Below, piece after piece: positions 5,111 to 8,051 of a DNA stretch of 8,051 nt. The notes beneath the pieces are model-generated. The model was not told the origin of the DNA and searched no databases. It saw only the letters and a program-made list of their open reading frames with translations. Every line of letters begins with the position of its first letter. Position 1 is the first letter of the stretch. The translations under genes were made by a program, and so were the position numbers. Where the stretch lies: assembly GCA_027083715.1 (NCBI GenBank), contig JALWNR010000645.1:3070-11120 (forward strand), given 5' to 3'. The DNA comes from Bacteroidales bacterium (GTDB lineage Bacteria > Bacteroidota > Bacteroidia > Bacteroidales > NBLH01).

Positions 5111-6253
5111 ATGAATTTTGAATTTACAGAAGAGCAGCTGATGATAAAGCAAGCCGCTAAAGATTTTGCCCGGGCAGAATTGTTAAAAGGAGTTATTGAG
5201 CGAGATAATAATGCGGAGTTTCCTGCCGAACAGATAAAAAAACTTGGAGAATTAGGTTTTTTAGGTATGATGGTGGATCCAAAATATGATGGTGCCGGAA
5301 TGGATGCCTTATCTTATGTACTTGCCATTGAAGAAATTTCAAAAATCGATTCATCGGTTTCTGTAGTAATGTCGGTTAATAATTCATTAGTTTGTTATGG
5401 ATTAGAGCATTACGGAACCGAGGAGCAAAAAGAAAAATATTTAAAACCTCTTGCACGTGGCGAAATTATTGGTGCATTTGCCTTATCGGAACCCGAAGCA
5501 GGCTCAGATGCCACCCAACAACGGACTACTGCAGAAGATAAAGGTGATTACTATTTACTTAACGGAACCAAGAACTGGATTACCAGCGGTAAAAATGCGT
5601 CGGTATATATTGTTTTTGCACAAACAGATGCTGAAAAAAGGCATAAAGGCATTAATGCCCTGATTGTGGAAAAAGGTATGGAGGGTTTTGAGGTTGGAGT
5701 TAAAGAAGATAAAATGGGTATGCGTGGTTCGGATACTACTTCTTTAATGTTTAACGATGTAAAAGTACCTAAAGCTAACCGGATAGGAGAGGAGGGTTTT
5801 GGTTTTAAACTGGCAATGAGTAGTTTGAACGGCGGACGTATTGGTATTGCCGCACAAGCATTAGGGATTGCACAAGGTGCTTTAGATTTAGCACTTGCTT
5901 ATGCAAAAGAGCGTAAAGCATTTGGCAAAGCAATTATTGATCATCAAGCAATTGCTTTTAAACTATCGGATATGGAAGCTGCTATTGAAGCCGCGCGCCT
6001 TTTGGTGTATAAAGCTGCATGGCTGAAAGATGAAGGAAAGGATTATACCCACGCAAGTGCCATTGCGAAACTTACGGCTGCCGAAACTGCTATGAAAGTA
6101 ACTACCGAAGCGGTTCAAATTCACGGTGGTTATGGTTACGTAAAAGAATACCATGTTGAGCGTTTAATGCGCGATGCAAAATTGACTCAAATTTACGAGG
6201 GAACCTCAGAAATTCAAAAAATTGTGATTTCAAGGGGCTTGTTGAAAAGGTAA
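5111..6253 (+). CDS. Acyl-CoA dehydrogenase, short-chain/butyryl-CoA type
   Basis: This FAD flavoenzyme of 380 aa should oxidise an acyl-CoA to the 2-enoyl-CoA and pass electrons to electron transfer flavoprotein. The N-terminal helical domain (about 1-115) starts MNFEFTEEQ. The middle domain has FALSEPEAGSDA (123-134, first family signature) and WITSGKNA (156-163). The C-terminal domain has ERKAFGKAI (267-275) and the second signature QIHGGYGY through RLMRDAK (336-357). E363 in IYEGTSEIQ sits where short-chain and butyryl-CoA dehydrogenases have their catalytic base. Length is normal and no residue looks lost. I chose ATG 5111 rather than the upstream in-frame TTG because family members start close to this point and the promoter -7 box covers the TTG. 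It is a single gene here; no ETF or other beta-oxidation gene is next to it, so acyl chain preference is open. Confidence 0.95.
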   Translation: MNFEFTEEQLMIKQAAKDFARAELLKGVIERDNNAEFPAEQIKKLGELGFLGMMVDPKYDGAGMDALSYVLAIEEISKIDSSVSVVMSVNNSLVCYGLEHYGTEEQKEKYLKPLARGEIIGAFALSEPEAGSDATQQRTTAEDKGDYYLLNGTKNWITSGKNASVYIVFAQTDAEKRHKGINALIVEKGMEGFEVGVKEDKMGMRGSDTTSLMFNDVKVPKANRIGEEGFGFKLAMSSLNGGRIGIAAQALGIAQGALDLALAYAKERKAFGKAIIDHQAIAFKLSDMEAAIEAARLLVYKAAWLKDEGKDYTHASAIAKLTAAETAMKVTTEAVQIHGGYGYVKEYHVERLMRDAKLTQIYEGTSEIQKIVISRGLLKR

Positions 6254-6443
6254 TAATCTGAAAACTCTGTTGTAATTCAGGCTCAACAAGTCTGTTTTGC
6301 AAAGAGGTATTTATTTATTGACTCAATTTTCTTGTTTTATATAATTTTGATTATTAGTTATGTATGTTGCTGTTTCTTTTTAATATGAGTAAAAAAGCTG
6401 ATTTTTAATAAAATATAAACTTTACGGATTACAAGCAGATTAT

Positions 6444-6482
6444 CCCGCAAAATTACCTTCGGTGAGGTGCTTCGCAGTTCAC
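6444..6482 (+). repeat. 39-bp direct repeat, copy 1
   Basis: The element begins CCCGCAAAATTACC and ends GGTGCTTCGCAGTTCAC. It matches copy 2 at 6708-6746 at 38 of 39 positions and is markedly richer in GC than its surroundings. Weaker similarity continues for about 30 bases beyond (TTCTT, then TTGTATTGTAA-like). It contains a short imperfect hairpin, GTGA and TGC pairing with GCA and TCAC. Confidence 0.75.
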
Positions 6483-6563
6483 TTCTTTTGTTATGTCTGT
6501 GTTGTAATACCTTTGTTATCAATATATTAAGCTGGCTTTATTACAAAACAAAGAACCACAGAT

Positions 6564-6637
6564 GACACAGATTATGCAGATGTTCACAGATTTATTGAGC
6601 ATCAGTGTTAATCAGTAAAATCTGTGTAATCAGTGTC
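6564..6637. repeat. Imperfect inverted repeat of the CACAGATTA type
   Basis: GACACAGATTATGCAGAT (6564-6581) is complementary to ATCTGTGTAATCAGTGTC (6620-6637) at 15 of 18 positions, and an inner CAGATTTA/TAAAATCTG pairing continues toward a loop. Motifs of this CACAGATTACACAGAT style recur between genes in many bacterial genomes; that is from memory of the motif, not a search. It lies between the two 39-bp repeats. Its role is unknown. Confidence 0.6.
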
Positions 6638-6707
6638 CCTGTTATTTTTTAACGAAGTTAAAAATAGTGTACATCCGTTTTGTAAATCTGTCTATTACCG
6701 CATTTAA

Positions 6708-6746
6708 CCCGCAAAATTACCTTTGGTGAGGTGCTTCGCAGTTCAC
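6708..6746 (+). repeat. 39-bp direct repeat, copy 2
   Basis: It is identical to copy 1 (6444-6482) apart from C to T at 6724. In this copy the internal hairpin is slightly better, with GGTGA pairing with TCACC. It lies 37 bases past the stop of the zinc finger/TPR gene. No U-run follows on either strand, so I do not call it a terminator. Confidence 0.75.
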
Positions 6747-6782
6747 CGTTCTTAGTATATTTGTATTGTAAGTTACTGTGTA

Positions 6783-7892
6783 TTAAAAGTGCATTTGCTT
6801 ATTATTTAGCAAACTATCTAATTTATTTTCAGCTTGTTGTTTATATTTCGATTTACTTTGGGCAATTTGTTTTAATAATTGCAGGGCTTTTTCCCGTTTG
6901 TTTCGTTTGATTAGAATTTGTGATTGATACCAAAGTGCATCCCAATAATATATATTTGTAGTCTCTGATTGTAATTTAATAAAGTATTTTTCGGCTTTTT
7001 TATAATTATTAACGGTAAAATAAGTTACCGCCAAATAATATGCAGTTTTTTCAGAGTTTTCATCTTGTTTTTCGGCAATTTTTAAATATTCCAATGCCTC
7101 AGAATAATTTTTTTCTTGATAAGCATTTATTCCCAGTTGTAAATAAGAAATACTTTTTTTCTTAGATGATTTTGATGAAGCAATTTTTGCACGGCTGAGG
7201 TATAAATCCGTATTTTGGCTGTCCGGATTTTCTTCGGCGATAACACTTTCTTTATCAAATTCTTCTTTTTCTGGAATAATAAATATTTCTTCGGAACTTT
7301 CTTCTGCAAGTTCAATATCTTCAAGCTCATTATCAACAATGCCGGTTTCTTCATTTTTACTTGATTCTGACTTTGTTAATTTACTTTCAGTTTCTTTTTT
7401 ATGTGCTATTGCCTTACTTTCTTTTTGTTTATCTGTTTTCGGAATTATTTTTTCTTCCATTACCTGAGGAGTATTTTCAATAGCTGATGATTCTGTTATG
7501 CTTGGTTCTTGTACTATTGTTTTTTGAACGGCAAAATCCTTACTCATATTTTGGGTATAATAAGTAATAAGAATGCCTGAACCCACTAATAATAAGAAGC
7601 TTGCAGCAATTTTCCAAAATTTGTTTGTTCGTATGCCTGCATGTTTTGCGTTTAAAATCAAATAGTTATCAATATTTGTATTTAGTTCATTGATGATTAC
7701 CGGTATTTGTGAAGGACTTTTCATTATTTGTAAACCCTCAAACATATCACTGCACTCCGGGCAAGCATTTATGTGTTTTTCAAATAAATAGACTTCTTTA
7801 GCAGATAATTTTCCGCTAAGATAAGCCTGCATTTGTTCTATACTTAGGCAACTGCCTTTTTCAAAAATACTATGTAAATTTTTCTTATTCAT
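6783..7892 (-). CDS. Membrane protein with anti-sigma zinc finger and TPR repeats
   Basis: This 369-aa protein has three parts. Residues 1-55 resemble the zinc-binding anti-sigma fold: C15, then H40-x3-C44-x2-C47, with the typical CLSIEQMQAYLSGKLS helix start. One transmembrane helix spans about 92-111 (FWKIAASFLLLVGSGILI). A low-complexity linker rich in Glu, Lys and Ser covers about 120-245. Residues about 247-345 hold two to three TPR-like helical pairs (LQLGINAYQEKNYSEALEYLK; AYYLAVTYFTVNNYKKAEKYF; ALWYQSQILIKRNKREKALQLL). The topology suggests a cytoplasmic zinc finger and periplasmic TPRs, hence a transmembrane sensor for an ECF sigma factor. Such a sigma gene would be expected just upstream, but 159 bases of non-coding DNA fill the rest of the window. 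Sigma-factor binding is inference from the domain; it could instead be a structural TPR protein that keeps a zinc finger. Confidence 0.8.
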   Translation of the reverse strand: MNKKNLHSIFEKGSCLSIEQMQAYLSGKLSAKEVYLFEKHINACPECSDMFEGLQIMKSPSQIPVIINELNTNIDNYLILNAKHAGIRTNKFWKIAASFLLLVGSGILITYYTQNMSKDFAVQKTIVQEPSITESSAIENTPQVMEEKIIPKTDKQKESKAIAHKKETESKLTKSESSKNEETGIVDNELEDIELAEESSEEIFIIPEKEEFDKESVIAEENPDSQNTDLYLSRAKIASSKSSKKKSISYLQLGINAYQEKNYSEALEYLKIAEKQDENSEKTAYYLAVTYFTVNNYKKAEKYFIKLQSETTNIYYWDALWYQSQILIKRNKREKALQLLKQIAQSKSKYKQQAENKLDSLLNNKQMHF

Positions 7893-8051
7893 CTTGATTG
7901 CCCTTTCAGAGCAAAATTAATTTTTATAATCAATTAGTATCTGTCTATAAAATATTGTGTAAAACTATAATTAAAATAATGCTTTCAGAGCCCATTTTTT
8001 GTAAAATGATTTTTAAATTTGTTTTTCCGTTTTGTATATCACTTTTTACTT
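7893..8051. promoter_or_regulatory. Upstream region of the zinc finger/TPR gene
   Basis: No coding sequence is visible up to the window edge. On the minus strand TAATTTTG (7912-7919) matches the -7 consensus about 20 nt before the start codon, but no TTG sits at the right distance, so the promoter is tentative. The 10-mer CTTTCAGAGC occurs at 7903-7912 and again at 7982-7991, and the first copy touches the -7 match, so it could be an operator or a coincidence. Confidence 0.35.

Larger units (their letters stand above)
6254..6782. other. Repeat-rich intergenic region between two convergent genes
   Basis: No gene is visible in these 529 bases. CTTGTTGA (6238-6245) and TCAACAAG (6283-6290) could form a long-looped hairpin at the end of the acyl-CoA dehydrogenase mRNA, but the U-run after it is poor, so a terminator is doubtful. 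TTG (6318-6320) and TAATTTTG (6342-6349), 21 nt apart, resemble a plus-strand promoter with only tiny ORFs such as MSKKADF behind it; a small RNA is possible but unsupported. The rest is two 39-bp repeats and an inverted repeat, listed separately. Confidence 0.55.

Noticed and set aside
6238..6300. Hairpin CTTGTTGA/TCAACAAG as terminator of the acyl-CoA dehydrogenase gene
   Set aside because: The 37-nt loop, the left arm inside the coding sequence and the weak U-run make it a poor intrinsic terminator.
6254..6782. CRISPR array, because of the repeated 39-mer
   Set aside because: There are only two copies, 264 bases apart, with another repeat between them and no cas genes; spacing does not fit an array.

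Overview
The window looks like chromosomal DNA from a Bacteroidetes (Bacteroidota) bacterium. The base composition is AT-rich, Shine-Dalgarno sequences are weak or absent, promoters fit the phylum's pattern (TTG or TTTG at -33, TAnnTTTG at -7), and a DAHP synthase is fused to an AroQ chorismate mutase in a Phe/Tyr operon. Species cannot be told from the sequence.

The left half (192-4933, minus strand) is an aromatic amino acid operon, transcribed right to left: promoter, leader, pheA (prephenate dehydratase with ACT domain), a class I/II aminotransferase, tyrA (prephenate dehydrogenase), and a DAHP synthase/chorismate mutase fusion. Together the four genes cover the first committed step of the shikimate pathway and the whole branch from chorismate to Phe and Tyr.

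The most striking part is the roughly 330-nt leader between the operon promoter and pheA. It holds two complete transcription attenuators in series. Leader peptide 1 (4836-4883) is MHTNSYTYYWYFFFR; it is followed by classical 1:2, 2:3 and 3:4 pairings and a 9-bp terminator with nine U. Leader peptide 2 (4646-4741, 31 aa) carries FWF and FFFFYYWY; it is followed by a GC-rich antiterminator and a second terminator just before the pheA start. The order of aromatic codons is reversed between them (Tyr/Trp then Phe; Phe then Tyr/Trp), which suggests a two-stage sensor. None of this is visible from the long ORFs alone.

Divergent from the operon is an acyl-CoA dehydrogenase gene (5111-6253, plus strand) with its own consensus promoter. 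An intergenic stretch of about 530 bases follows. It holds two near-identical 39-bp repeats flanking an imperfect inverted repeat of the CACAGATTA type. The right end (6783-7892, minus strand) encodes a membrane protein with an anti-sigma-type zinc finger at the N-terminus and TPR-like repeats at the C-terminus. A partner sigma factor, if there is one, lies outside the window.

Smaller palindromic repeats sit downstream of the operon (143-169) and between tyrA and the DAHP synthase gene (1466-1500).
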